Assembly (NCBI RefSeq): GCF_900220975.1
Contig: NZ_OBQD01000011.1
Location: 124,001 to 188,000 of the forward strand
Direction: 5' to 3'
Length of the DNA stretch: 64,000 bases
From: Rhizobium subbaraonis
Lineage (GTDB): Bacteria > Pseudomonadota > Alphaproteobacteria > Rhizobiales > Rhizobiaceae
In this document: piece after piece, positions 11,522 to 21,685 of the stretch
How positions within the stretch are numbered: position 1 is the stretch's first letter
Layout: each line of letters begins with the position of its first letter
Made by a program: the position numbers and the translations under genes
The notes under the pieces: generated by a model
Database searches by the model: none
Told to the model about the DNA's origin: nothing
Seen by the model: the letters and a program-made list of their open reading frames with translations, nothing else

Positions 11522-12643
11522 ATGAGCCGCATCGCATCGATCGAGATCTCCCACCACCGCCTGCCGCTGGACCCGCCGTTCAAGGCGAGCTGGGACGGGC
11601 GACCGCGGCGGCACTTCGATGCAACGATCGTGCGGGTGCGCGACGACGAGGGGCGCGAGGGCATCGGATCGGGCGACCTGATGAAGGGCTTCGAGGGGCA
11701 TGAGGACCTGTTCGTCGGCCAGGACCCGCGCCATCTCGAGCGGCACTACGAGGTGCTGTCGCACATCAATTTTCACTACGGCCGCTGCTGGCCGCTGGAT
11801 CTCGCGCTCTGGGATCTCTCGGGGAAGATCACCGGCGAGCCGGTCTGGCGGATGCTTGGCGGCCGGGCCGACCGGGTTCGGCTCTATGCCTCGTCGGGCG
11901 TGCTGCGCGAGCCATCCGCAATGGCCGATCAGGCGGAGCGCTATATCGAGGAAGGTTTCCCGGCGATGAAGGTGCGGTTCTCCTCGTCATCAGGCGGCCG
12001 CGTCGGCTGGCGCGACGACGTGAAAGCGCTGGAGGCGATCCGTGCTCGCGTCGGCGATCGGCTGGAGCTGATGGTCGACTGCAACCAGGGCTGGCGGATG
12101 CCCTGGGACACGACGCTGCCATGGACCTTCAAGGACGCGCTGAGCGTTGCGCGGGAACTGGAGCGGCTTTCGATCTACTGGATGGAGGAGCCGCTGTTCC
12201 GCTCCGACCGGAAGGGCATGAAGGCGCTGAAGGAATCAACCTCGGTTCGGATTGCCGGCGGCGAGATGACGCGAGAGCTTTACGAGTTCCGTGACCTCAT
12301 CGAGGAGCGCGTCTTGGACGTGATCCAGCCGGACGTGGCACTCGTCGGCGGCATCACGGGTTGCCGGAGGCTGGCCTATCAGGCACGCGAGGCGGGCGTG
12401 ACCTTCACCCCGCACAGCTGGACCAACGGTATCGGCGTGCTCGCCAATGCGCAGCTGACCGCCGGCTGCGGCGATGCACCGTTTCTGGAATATCCGTATG
12501 ACAATCCCGAATGGAGCGAGGCGCGGCGCGACTATCCGATGATCGCGCCAGTGCAGCACCGGGATGGGTGGCTGGAGCTTGGCGAAGCAGCCGGGCTTGG
12601 GATCACCCTCGACGAGGAACGGCTCAAGGCGACACGGATCTGA
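11522..12643 (+). CDS. Enolase-superfamily enzyme, mandelate racemase subgroup (probable acid-sugar dehydratase)
   Basis: A 373-residue member of the mandelate racemase/muconate-lactonizing family. An N-terminal capping domain precedes a TIM barrel with metal ligands Asp-186 (MVDCNQGW), Glu-222 (YWMEEP) and Glu-248 (AGGE), and the His-298 base (TPHSWTNGIG) with its Asp partner in DVIQPD. The second-strand base motif is K150-x-R152 (MKVRF) rather than K-x-K. A His-Asp dyad of this kind is typical of racemases and acid-sugar dehydratases, so a hydroxy acid is the likely substrate. It follows the dehydrogenase pair by 98 bp and probably acts in the same route, but the compound is unknown. Confidence 0.88.
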   Translation: MSRIASIEISHHRLPLDPPFKASWDGRPRRHFDATIVRVRDDEGREGIGSGDLMKGFEGHEDLFVGQDPRHLERHYEVLSHINFHYGRCWPLDLALWDLSGKITGEPVWRMLGGRADRVRLYASSGVLREPSAMADQAERYIEEGFPAMKVRFSSSSGGRVGWRDDVKALEAIRARVGDRLELMVDCNQGWRMPWDTTLPWTFKDALSVARELERLSIYWMEEPLFRSDRKGMKALKESTSVRIAGGEMTRELYEFRDLIEERVLDVIQPDVALVGGITGCRRLAYQAREAGVTFTPHSWTNGIGVLANAQLTAGCGDAPFLEYPYDNPEWSEARRDYPMIAPVQHRDGWLELGEAAGLGITLDEERLKATRI

Positions 12644-12780
12644 GCCGTGCGATCTGGAGCATGGCTGTGGTCATCCAGCATGCCGATAGGCAATGATGCC
12701 GTCTCAGATACGCAGTCATCCCCAAGGTCGCGCTCGGGGCTTCGGCTGATGTTCCATCGCCCCGTGGCGGCGAAACGAGA

Positions 12781-12838
12781 ACCGCCCGGACGTTTCCATC
12801 CGGGCGGTGCCTCTTGGGGCTCAGGTCCGCCTGAGCCC
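12781..12838. terminator. Two tandem hairpins at the convergent end of the dehydratase-like gene and glpV
   Basis: The first hairpin is ACCGCCCGGA (12781-12790) with TCCGGGCGGT (12799-12808), a perfect 10-bp stem and 8-base loop. The second is GGGCTCAGG (12817-12825) with CCTGAGCCC (12830-12838), a perfect 9-bp stem and TCCG loop. They fill the 221-bp gap between two convergent genes, so a terminator role in both directions is likely. Neither is followed by a long T-run. Confidence 0.6.
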
Positions 12839-12864
12839 TGTTCCGGTGAACACCGTTTCGCTGA

Positions 12865-14592
12865 TCACTTGGCCTGCCAGCTCTTGACGAGTTCGTCGTA
12901 GTTGACGGTAAGGGGCTTTTCCTTCTCGTCGGCGATCTTCAACTGCGGCGCGAGGTTGCCCTTGGCGACGGCGTCCTTGTTCCAGTACTCGATGTCATGC
13001 TCCTCGGCGAGCTTCGGGCCCATATCGCCCATGACGCCGGCGCGTTCCAGGCGTTCGAGCACCTTTTCCTGCTCGGCGCAGAGCGAATCCATGGCTTCCT
13101 GCGGGGTCTTCGCGCCCGACGACGCATCGCCGATCGCCTGCCACCACAGCTGGGCAAGCTTCGGATAGTCCGGAATGTTCGTACCGGTCGGCGACCACTG
13201 AACCCGGGCCGGAGAACGGTAGAACTCGATCAGACCGCCGAGTTTCGGCGCCCGCTCGGTGAACGACTCGTGGGCGATCGAGGATTCGCGGATCAGCGTC
13301 AGGCCGACATGGCTCTTCTTGACGTCCACGGTCTTCGAGGTGACGAACTGCGCATAGAGCCAGGCGGCCTTGGCGCGGTCGTCAGGCGTCGACTTCATCA
13401 GAGTCCAGGAACCCACGTCCTGGTAGCCGAGCTTCATGCCGTCCTTCCAGTAGACGCCGTGCGGCGAGGGAGCGAAACGCCACTTCGGCGTGCCGTCCTC
13501 GTTCACGACGGGAAGACCCGGCTTCACGAAGTCCGCGGTGAACGCCGTGTAGGTGAACATCTGCTGGGCGACTTCGCCCTGCGAGGGAACCGGACCCGAT
13601 TCGGAGAAGGTCATGCCCTGGGCGGCGGCGGGCGCGTAGGCCTTCAGCCACTGCAGGTACTTCTCGATCGAATAGACGGCGGCCGGACCGTTGGTGTCAC
13701 CACCGCGGGCCACGCACGAGCCGACCGGACGGGAGTTTTCATCGACCTTGATGCCCCATTCGTCGACCGGCTTGCCGTTCGGAATGCCCTTGTCGCCGTT
13801 GCCGGCCATCGACAGCCAGGCGTCGGTGAAGCGCCAGCCGAGCGACGGGTCCTTCTTGCCGTAGTCCATGTGGCCATAGACCTTCTTGCCGTCGATTTCG
13901 CGACCGGTGAAGAATTCGGCGATGTCCTCATAGGCCGACCAGTTGACGGGAACGCCGAGGTCGTAGCCGTACTTGGCTTTGAAGTCGGCCTTGTTCTTCT
14001 CGTCGTTGAACCAGTCGTAGCGGAACCAGTAGAGGTTCGCGAACTGCTGGTCCGGAAGCTGGTAAAGCTTGCCGTCCGGGGCAGTGGTGAACGAGGTGCC
14101 GATGAAGTCGGCGAGATCGAGGTTGGGGTTGGTGACGTCCTTGCCCTCGTTCGCCATGAAGTCGGTCAGGCTGCGCGCCTGCTGGTAGCGCCAGTGGGTG
14201 CCGATGAGGTCCGAGTCGTTGACATAGGCGTCGTAGATGTTCTCGCCCGACTGCATCTGCGTCTGAAGCTTTTCGATGACGTCGCCTTCGCCGATCAGGT
14301 CGTGGGTGATCTTGATGCCGGTGATCGCGGTGAAGGCCGGTGCAAGAACCTTGGACTCGTATTCATGGGTGGTGATCGTTTCGGAGACGACCTTGATGTC
14401 CATGCCGGCAAAAGGCTTGGCGGCGTCGATAAACCACTGCATTTCCGCTTCCTGGGCGGCACGATCGAGACTGGAAAGATCGCCGATCTCGGCATCGAGG
14501 AATTTCTTTGCCGCGTCCATGTCGGCAAACGCCGTACCAGTCATTGCCAGCAGCATGGCTGCCGTCGTTGTCAAAAGGTGCCTTCGCATCAT
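12865..14592 (-). CDS. glpV: Glycerol ABC transporter, periplasmic substrate-binding protein
   Basis: A 575-residue solute-binding protein. It has a clear Sec signal peptide (MMRRHLLTTTAAMLLAMTGTA, cleavage after about residue 23) and a family-1-like binding fold. It ends the operon glpD-S-T-P-Q-U-V, which matches the R. leguminosarum glycerol transport operon where GlpV is the binding protein. It would capture glycerol in the periplasm and deliver it to GlpP/GlpQ. GGGAGGATT lies just ahead of two tandem ATGs; I use the first, 14592. The gap to glpU is 70 bp, wider than elsewhere in the operon. Binding proteins of this class are larger than the usual 400 residues, consistent here. Confidence 0.9.
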   Translation of the reverse strand: MMRRHLLTTTAAMLLAMTGTAFADMDAAKKFLDAEIGDLSSLDRAAQEAEMQWFIDAAKPFAGMDIKVVSETITTHEYESKVLAPAFTAITGIKITHDLIGEGDVIEKLQTQMQSGENIYDAYVNDSDLIGTHWRYQQARSLTDFMANEGKDVTNPNLDLADFIGTSFTTAPDGKLYQLPDQQFANLYWFRYDWFNDEKNKADFKAKYGYDLGVPVNWSAYEDIAEFFTGREIDGKKVYGHMDYGKKDPSLGWRFTDAWLSMAGNGDKGIPNGKPVDEWGIKVDENSRPVGSCVARGGDTNGPAAVYSIEKYLQWLKAYAPAAAQGMTFSESGPVPSQGEVAQQMFTYTAFTADFVKPGLPVVNEDGTPKWRFAPSPHGVYWKDGMKLGYQDVGSWTLMKSTPDDRAKAAWLYAQFVTSKTVDVKKSHVGLTLIRESSIAHESFTERAPKLGGLIEFYRSPARVQWSPTGTNIPDYPKLAQLWWQAIGDASSGAKTPQEAMDSLCAEQEKVLERLERAGVMGDMGPKLAEEHDIEYWNKDAVAKGNLAPQLKIADEKEKPLTVNYDELVKSWQAK

Positions 14593-14662
14593 AATCCTCC
14601 CTTGGGTTGTGCGACTGCAGTTTGAAAGGCCGGATCCTCCCTAGCCCCCCGTTTTCATTGCC

Positions 14663-15081
14663 TCATACGTACCGGAATACGCCAATGACGTAGACCACGC
14701 ACAGGGCAAGTGCCCACCACAGGTTGGGACCGACCAGCCCCAGCCATGCGAGATTGATGTATGCCGAGCCGAGCAGCGACACGAACAGCCGGTCGCCGCG
14801 CGTCGTCTCGAAACGAAGGATGCCGATGCGCGGATTGCCCCCCGGACGCGCATATTCCCAGACTGCCAGCAGCGCCAGCAGCGCGAAAATTGTCAGGAAG
14901 AACATCGCCGTCGGGAATGTCCAAGCCATCCATCCGCCGGGAATGAGCGGTGCGAACCAGTCGCGCGCGCCGTCCTTGACCGGCAGCGACATCATAAGCA
15001 TGCCGGCGGCTAGCGCGTAGATGAGCAGCACGGCGGCGAGCGGCAGGGGCCAGCGATTGTTGTGGTTGGCGTTGGTGGCCA

Positions 15082-15082
<1 letters not shown>
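14663..15082 (-). CDS. glpU: Small integral membrane protein of glycerol ABC transporter (DUF2160 family)
   Basis: A 139-residue protein with several hydrophobic segments (LPLAAVLLIYALAAGMLMMS; FPTAMFFLTIFALLALLAVW; the C-terminal LWWALALCVVYVIGVFRYV). It belongs with the small membrane protein called GlpU in the rhizobial glycerol operon, whose exact role is not well defined. Its start overlaps the glpQ stop by one base (TGATG), implying translational coupling. The presence of a dedicated small membrane partner besides two permeases is a distinguishing mark of this transporter group. The family name DUF2160 is from memory. Confidence 0.82.
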
Positions 15083-15978
<896 letters not shown>

Positions 15979-15988
15979 CTTTTTCTCC

Positions 15989-16855
15989 TCACGCCTGGTC
16001 GTCGCTGCTGGTCATGACCGTGTAGAAGATCCACGACAGCAGCAGGATGATGAGGAAGTAGATGATCGACATGGCCGCGGCCGGTCCTAGGTCGAACTGG
16101 CCGATCGCCATCTTGACGAGGTCGATCGAGAGGAAAGTGGTCGAGTTGCCGGGGCCGCCGCCGGTGACGACGAAGGGTTCGGTGTAGATCATGAAACTGT
16201 CCATGAAGCGCAGCAGGAAGGCGATCAGAAGCACGCGCTTCATCTTCGGCAGCTGGATGTGGCGGAAGACGGCCCAGCGCGAGGCGCCGTCGATCTTGGC
16301 GGCCTGGTAGTAGGCCTCGGGGATGGAGACGAGGCCGGCATAGCACAAGAGCACGACGAGGCTCGTCCAGTGCCAGACGTCCATGACGATCAGCGTCACC
16401 CAGGCGTCGAAGACGTCGTTGACGTAGTTGTAGTCGAAGCCGAGCGCCTTCAGCGTGAAGCCGAGCAGGCCGATGTCGACGCGGCCGAAGACCTGCCAGA
16501 TCGTGCCGACCACGTTCCACGGGATGAGCAACGGCAACGACATAAGGACGAGGCACACCGGCACTCCGAGCCCCTTCTTCGGCATGTTGAGGGCGATCAG
16601 AATGCCGAGCGGGATCTCGATCGTCAGAATGATGGCGGAAAAGAGCAGGTTGCGGCCGAGGGCTGCCCAGAAGCGGTCGGAGTGAAGGATTTCGGTGAAC
16701 CAGTCGGTGCCGGCCCAGAAGAACTGGTTGTTGCCGAAGGTGTCCTGGACCGAATAGTTGACCACCGTCATCAGCGGGATGACGGCCGAGAAGGCAACCA
16801 GCAGCAACACCGGCAGCACCATGAACCAAGCCTTGTTGTTCCAGGTTCTTTCCAT
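15989..16855 (-). CDS. glpP: Glycerol ABC transporter permease 1
   Basis: Inner-membrane permease of the MalF/UgpA type, 288 residues. The first membrane segment is AWFMVLPVLLLVAFSAVIPL and there are about six in all. The EAA loop PEAYYQAAKIDGASRWAVFR is near residues 180-200, and the last segment ends at the C-terminus. Its ATG is 2 bp from the glpT stop, so the two are closely coupled. It forms a heterodimer with GlpQ. The symbol follows the R. leguminosarum operon and should not be confused with antiterminator GlpP of Bacillus. Confidence 0.92.
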   Translation of the reverse strand: MERTWNNKAWFMVLPVLLLVAFSAVIPLMTVVNYSVQDTFGNNQFFWAGTDWFTEILHSDRFWAALGRNLLFSAIILTIEIPLGILIALNMPKKGLGVPVCLVLMSLPLLIPWNVVGTIWQVFGRVDIGLLGFTLKALGFDYNYVNDVFDAWVTLIVMDVWHWTSLVVLLCYAGLVSIPEAYYQAAKIDGASRWAVFRHIQLPKMKRVLLIAFLLRFMDSFMIYTEPFVVTGGGPGNSTTFLSIDLVKMAIGQFDLGPAAAMSIIYFLIILLLSWIFYTVMTSSDDQA

Positions 16856-16857
16856 GG

Positions 16858-17928
<1,071 letters not shown>

Positions 17929-17938
17929 GGGGTCCTCC

Positions 17939-19015
17939 TCAGGCCGCCGCCGGGCGGGCGATGGCCCTGCCATCCGGCGCGAACGCCATCAGATGGCGCG
18001 TGTCGACATAGACGGTGATGGTCGCATCGGGCTCGATGTCGTGGATGCCGGGCGCCAGCATGACCCAGCGGGTATCGGCAAACTCGACATGGACGAAGCT
18101 TTCTGAACCCGCGATCTCCGAGATCGCCGTGCGCACCGTCACCGGCGCCGCTGCGGCCGACTGGGGCGAAAGCGACAGGTGGTGCGGCTGGAACGCGACC
18201 GTGCAGGGTCCGTCCGCGATGCCGGCGAGATGGGCGGGAACGTTGAGCACCCGCTCGCCCTCAAGCACGAAGTGTCCGTTCGCCTTGGTCAGCGCGAAGG
18301 TGTTCAGCGGCGGGTCGGAGAAGGTCTCGGCGGTGATCAGGTCGACGGGACTGCGATAGACGTCGATGGTCGGCGCGAACTGGGTGATCCGGCCTTCCGC
18401 CATGGTCGCGGTGTTGCCGCCCAGCAGAAGCGCCTCGGAAGGTTCGGTCGTGGCATAGACGAAGATGGCGCCGGAGGCGGCGAAGATCTTCGGCAGTTCC
18501 TCGCGCAGTTCCTCGCGGAGCTTGTAATCGAGGTTGGCCAGCGGTTCGTCGAGCAGAACGAGGCTCGCGTTCTTCACGATCGCGCGGGCGAGTGCCGTCC
18601 GCTGCTGCTGGCCGCCGGAGAGGTTCAGCGGCGTTCGGTCGAGATAGGGCGTGAGCTTCAGGAGGTCGGCGGCCTTGTGCACTTCGCGGTCGATCGTCTC
18701 CCGGTCGGCGCCCTTGATGCGCATCGGCGAGGCGATGTTCTCATAGACGGTCATCGCCGGATAGTTGATGAACTGCTGGTAGACCATCGCGACGCTCCGG
18801 TCCTGCACGCGCAGGCCGGTGACATCCTTGCCATCGAACCAGATCGAGCCGAAGGTCGGCTTGTCGAGGCCGGCCATCAGCCGCATCAGCGACGTCTTGC
18901 CCGATAGCGTCGGGCCGAGCAGCACGTTCAGCGACCCGCGCTCAAGCACGAGGCTTGTGGGGTGGATGTGCGTCTCCCCTCCCACGACCTTCGCGGTGTC
19001 TCTCAATTCAAGCAT
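17939..19015 (-). CDS. glpS: Glycerol ABC transporter ATP-binding protein 1
   Basis: A 358-residue MalK-type ATPase with Walker A GPTLSGKTS, Q-loop YQQF, an intact signature LSGGQQQRTALARA and Walker B VLLDEPLANLD. A TOBE-like C-terminal domain follows. The switch histidine position reads YATTEPSEALLLG, i.e. Thr-Glu rather than the usual His-Asp. It is the first transporter gene, 40 bp after glpD. A transporter with two different ATPases is typical of this glycerol system. Combined with the degenerate GlpT signature, each subunit appears to supply part of one competent site. Confidence 0.91.
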   Translation of the reverse strand: MLELRDTAKVVGGETHIHPTSLVLERGSLNVLLGPTLSGKTSLMRLMAGLDKPTFGSIWFDGKDVTGLRVQDRSVAMVYQQFINYPAMTVYENIASPMRIKGADRETIDREVHKAADLLKLTPYLDRTPLNLSGGQQQRTALARAIVKNASLVLLDEPLANLDYKLREELREELPKIFAASGAIFVYATTEPSEALLLGGNTATMAEGRITQFAPTIDVYRSPVDLITAETFSDPPLNTFALTKANGHFVLEGERVLNVPAHLAGIADGPCTVAFQPHHLSLSPQSAAAAPVTVRTAISEIAGSESFVHVEFADTRWVMLAPGIHDIEPDATITVYVDTRHLMAFAPDGRAIARPAAA

Positions 19016-19055
19016 TCATTTCTCCAATGTTCCTCCCAGCCATTGGAAACCCCCG

Positions 19056-20573
19056 TCAGTTCGGGGATTGCAACGCCTTCGTCATATAGTCTTCCAATGC
19101 CTCCGCCTCCGCGGGCGTCAGGTGCAGGCCGCGCTTTGTACGGCGCCACAGGACATCGTCTGCGTGTCGAGCCCACTCCTCTGCCATTAGCCAGCGTACC
19201 TCGATTTCGTAGAGATCGCTGCCAAAATGACGACCGAGGTCCTCGATTGTCTTCGCCCCGCCCAAAAGTCTCGTCGCGCGGGTGCCGTAGAGGCGGACAA
19301 GCCGCCTTGCATGGGTGGAGGCGAGAAAGGGATAAAGCTGCGAGAGGCGGGCAACCTCCTTGTCGAATTCGCCGGTGCCGAAATCGCCGCCCGGCAGCCG
19401 CGAGCCGGCCGTCCACTTGCGGCCCTTCTCGCCGATCGCCTCGCCGATCTTTTCCAGCGCCGATTCGGCCAGCCGGCGATAGGTGGTCAGCTTGCCGCCG
19501 AAGACGTTGAGCAGCGGCGCCTTCTGGGCGTTGCCGTCCACCTTCAGCACGTAGTCGCGGGTGGCCTCCTGCGCCTTGCTGGCGCCGTCGTCGAACAGCG
19601 GGCGGACGCCGGAGTAGGTCCAGACGATATCATCGCGCGTCACTGGCTCGAGGAAGTACTCGCTGGCCGAACGGCAGAGATAGTCGATCTCCTCGTCGCT
19701 GATCCTCGCCTCGCGCGGGTCACCCTCGTAGTCGCGGTCGGTGGTGCCGATCAGGGTGAAATCGTCCTGATAGGGTATGGCGAAGATGATGCGCCCGTCC
19801 GGATTCTGGAAGAAGTAGGCACGCGGATCGGAAAACTTGCGGCGGACGACGATGTGACTGCCCTGGACGAGGCGGACATTGTGCACGTCGTTCTGGCCGA
19901 ATGCGCCGGCAAGGACCTTGTCCACCCAGGGGCCGCTGGCGTTCACCAGCATGCGCGCCTTGATGACGTCACGTTCGCCGGAGGCCATGTCCTCGGTCTC
20001 GACGTCCCAATGGGCGTTCTCGCGACGGGCGGAGACGACGCGGGTCCCGACGCGGATGTCGGCGCCGCGATCGGCAGCGTCGCGCGCGTTCAAGACGACG
20101 AGACGCGCGTCGTCCACCCATCCGTCGGAATACTCGAACGCCTTGTCGAAAAGCTTCTTGAGCGGCTTGCCGGACGGATCTCGCCGCATGTCGAGCGTGC
20201 GCGTTGCCGGCAGCAGCTTGCGGCCGCCAATATGGTCATAGAGGAACAGCCCGAGCCGGATCAGCCAGGCCGGCCGGATGCCGCCTTTGTGGAACGGCAG
20301 GACGAAGCGCATTGGCCAGATCACGTGCGGAGCCATGGCCCAGAGCACCTCGCGCTCCATTAGCGCTTCGCGCACCAGCCGGAACTCGTAGTGTTCCAGA
20401 TAGCGCAGGCCGCCGTGGATCAGCTTGGTGGAAGCGGACGAGGTGCCCGAGGCGAAGTCTGTCATTTCGGCAAGGACGACGGAATAGCCGCGGCCAGCAG
20501 CGTCGCGTGCAATGCCGCACCCGTTGATGCCGCCACCGATGACAAAAATGTCCTTGACCGCGTCGTTCGCCAC
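19056..20573 (-). CDS. glpD: FAD-dependent glycerol-3-phosphate dehydrogenase
   Basis: Membrane-associated flavoenzyme oxidising sn-glycerol-3-phosphate to dihydroxyacetone phosphate and passing electrons to quinone. The Rossmann FAD motif GGGINGCGIARDAAGRG is near residues 11-27; SGTSSASTKLIHGGLRYLEH and the C-terminal domain are present. I place the start at GTG 20573 (MANDAVKDIFVIGGG, 505 residues). GGAGG sits 4 bases upstream, and the ATG at 20612 lies inside a likely 5' leader. It heads the glp operon and is divergently separated from nothing: glpR lies upstream on the same strand, 108 bp away. No glycerol kinase gene is in the window, so phosphorylation must be encoded elsewhere. Confidence 0.96.
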   Translation of the reverse strand: MANDAVKDIFVIGGGINGCGIARDAAGRGYSVVLAEMTDFASGTSSASTKLIHGGLRYLEHYEFRLVREALMEREVLWAMAPHVIWPMRFVLPFHKGGIRPAWLIRLGLFLYDHIGGRKLLPATRTLDMRRDPSGKPLKKLFDKAFEYSDGWVDDARLVVLNARDAADRGADIRVGTRVVSARRENAHWDVETEDMASGERDVIKARMLVNASGPWVDKVLAGAFGQNDVHNVRLVQGSHIVVRRKFSDPRAYFFQNPDGRIIFAIPYQDDFTLIGTTDRDYEGDPREARISDEEIDYLCRSASEYFLEPVTRDDIVWTYSGVRPLFDDGASKAQEATRDYVLKVDGNAQKAPLLNVFGGKLTTYRRLAESALEKIGEAIGEKGRKWTAGSRLPGGDFGTGEFDKEVARLSQLYPFLASTHARRLVRLYGTRATRLLGGAKTIEDLGRHFGSDLYEIEVRWLMAEEWARHADDVLWRRTKRGLHLTPAEAEALEDYMTKALQSPN

Positions 20574-20586
20574 TTTACCTCCCCTG

Positions 20587-20663
20587 CTTTCGCAGTGCAC
20601 AAATTTGCGCAATTGCGAAAGTGATCAAAGGTTAAAACGAAAACATTGCGAATGTCAAACGAA
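20587..20663 (-). promoter_or_regulatory. glpD promoter with candidate GlpR operator cluster
   Basis: On the minus strand a -35-like TTTGAC (20659-20654) and a -10-like TTTAAC (20636-20631) are 17 bp apart. CGAA occurs at 20616, 20638, 20649 and 20660, i.e. spaced 22, 11 and 11 bp, so on one helix face across the promoter. CTTTCGCA (20587-20594) and TGCGAAAG (20614-20621) form an 8-bp inverted repeat. AAAACGAAA (20634-20642) is identical to one arm of the palindrome in front of glpR. DeoR-family repressors bind such repeats; binding by GlpR is inferred. Confidence 0.6.
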
Positions 20664-20680
20664 GGAATAAGGAAAATCGA

Positions 20681-21460
20681 TCATGGGCGGGAGGCTTTTG
20701 CCGCGGTCTCGACAAGTCTCACGTCATGCTCGGCACAAATCGCACGGACGTTGTCCAGCGGACATTTGTCGGTGATGAAAGTGTGGACCTGCGAAAGGTG
20801 GCCGATGCGCACGGGTGCAGTGCGTTCGAACTTGGTCGAATCCGACACGAGGATGACGTGGCGGGCATTGGCGATGATTGCCTGGGCGACCTTCACCTCG
20901 CGGTAGTCGAAGTCGAGCAAAGCCCCGTCATGGTCGATCGCGGAGACGCCGATGACCGCATAATCCACCTTGAACTGACGGATAAAGTCGACCGCAGCCT
21001 CGCCGACGATGCCGCCGTCCGATCCGCGCACGACGCCACCGGTTATGACCACCTCGATCGAGGGGAAGCCGCGCAACCTGTTGGCCACGTTTATATTGTT
21101 GGTGATGACCATCAATTCCTTGTGGTCGAGCAGCGCTTCGCTGACGGCTTCGGTCGTCGTGCCGATATTGATGAAAAGCGAGGAGTTGTCCGGGATCGTT
21201 GCGGCAGCCGCCTGACCGATCGCCTGTTTTTCGGCGGCTGCGATCGAACGGCGTGCCTCGTACTTGACGTTCTCGTTGCCGCTCGGGAAGAGGGCGCCGC
21301 CGTGGATGCGCGTCAGCGCCTTGTTGTCGCAAAGGTCATTGAGGTCCTTGCGGATGGTCTGCGGGGTAACGGAGAAGCGGGCGGCGAGGTCCTCGACGAG
21401 CACGCGGCCCTCCGCCTTGGCAAGCTCCAGGATGTCCGCTTGCCGACCTGTCAGAAACAT
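20681..21460 (-). CDS. glpR: DeoR-family transcriptional repressor, glycerol regulon
   Basis: A 259-residue DeoR-type repressor. The helix-turn-helix lies in residues 20-45 (VEDLAARFSVTPQTIRKDLNDL), followed by the family's HGGA and a sugar-phosphate-sensing domain with INIGTTTEAV and TNNINVA. It lies directly upstream of glpD on the same strand, and E. coli GlpR of the same family responds to glycerol-3-phosphate, so that is the likely inducer. GGGAGGATTCG precedes ATG 21460. The gap to glpD (108 bp) contains a separate promoter, so glpR may be transcribed on its own as well as into glpD. Confidence 0.93.
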   Translation of the reverse strand: MFLTGRQADILELAKAEGRVLVEDLAARFSVTPQTIRKDLNDLCDNKALTRIHGGALFPSGNENVKYEARRSIAAAEKQAIGQAAAATIPDNSSLFINIGTTTEAVSEALLDHKELMVITNNINVANRLRGFPSIEVVITGGVVRGSDGGIVGEAAVDFIRQFKVDYAVIGVSAIDHDGALLDFDYREVKVAQAIIANARHVILVSDSTKFERTAPVRIGHLSQVHTFITDKCPLDNVRAICAEHDVRLVETAAKASRP

Positions 21461-21473
21461 CGAATCCTCCCAC

Positions 21474-21517
21474 GCTTTCGTTTTGGTTCATCATATGCAA
21501 AAACGAAAGCACCGCAA
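21474..21517 (-). promoter_or_regulatory. glpR promoter with perfect palindromic operator
   Basis: A perfect 11-bp inverted repeat, GCTTTCGTTTT (21474-21484) and AAAACGAAAGC (21500-21510), has a 15-bp spacer. On the minus strand a TATGAT (21495-21490) lies within the spacer and a TTGCGG (21517-21512) sits 16 bp upstream of it. The operator arms therefore bracket the -10 element. This fits autorepression by GlpR. Confidence 0.65.
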
Positions 21518-21685
21518 TTCCACGGCGCGCGACAGATTTTGAAGGCGCGTCGTTTCGAGAAATTGAGGGCCGGACTTGCACAGGCCGCCTTCTGTCTGTG
21601 AATATGGTGTCCGCCGTGCGTCCTTCGGTTGCCGATCGGATCGCGGCACAGGCGTCGTGGCGCCTGGATCGATGGGGAGATAGCC

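Noticed and set aside
12997-14625. 542-codon frame opposite glpV
   Set aside because: Shadow of the glycerol-binding-protein gene; the signal peptide and length of glpV on the other strand are convincing.
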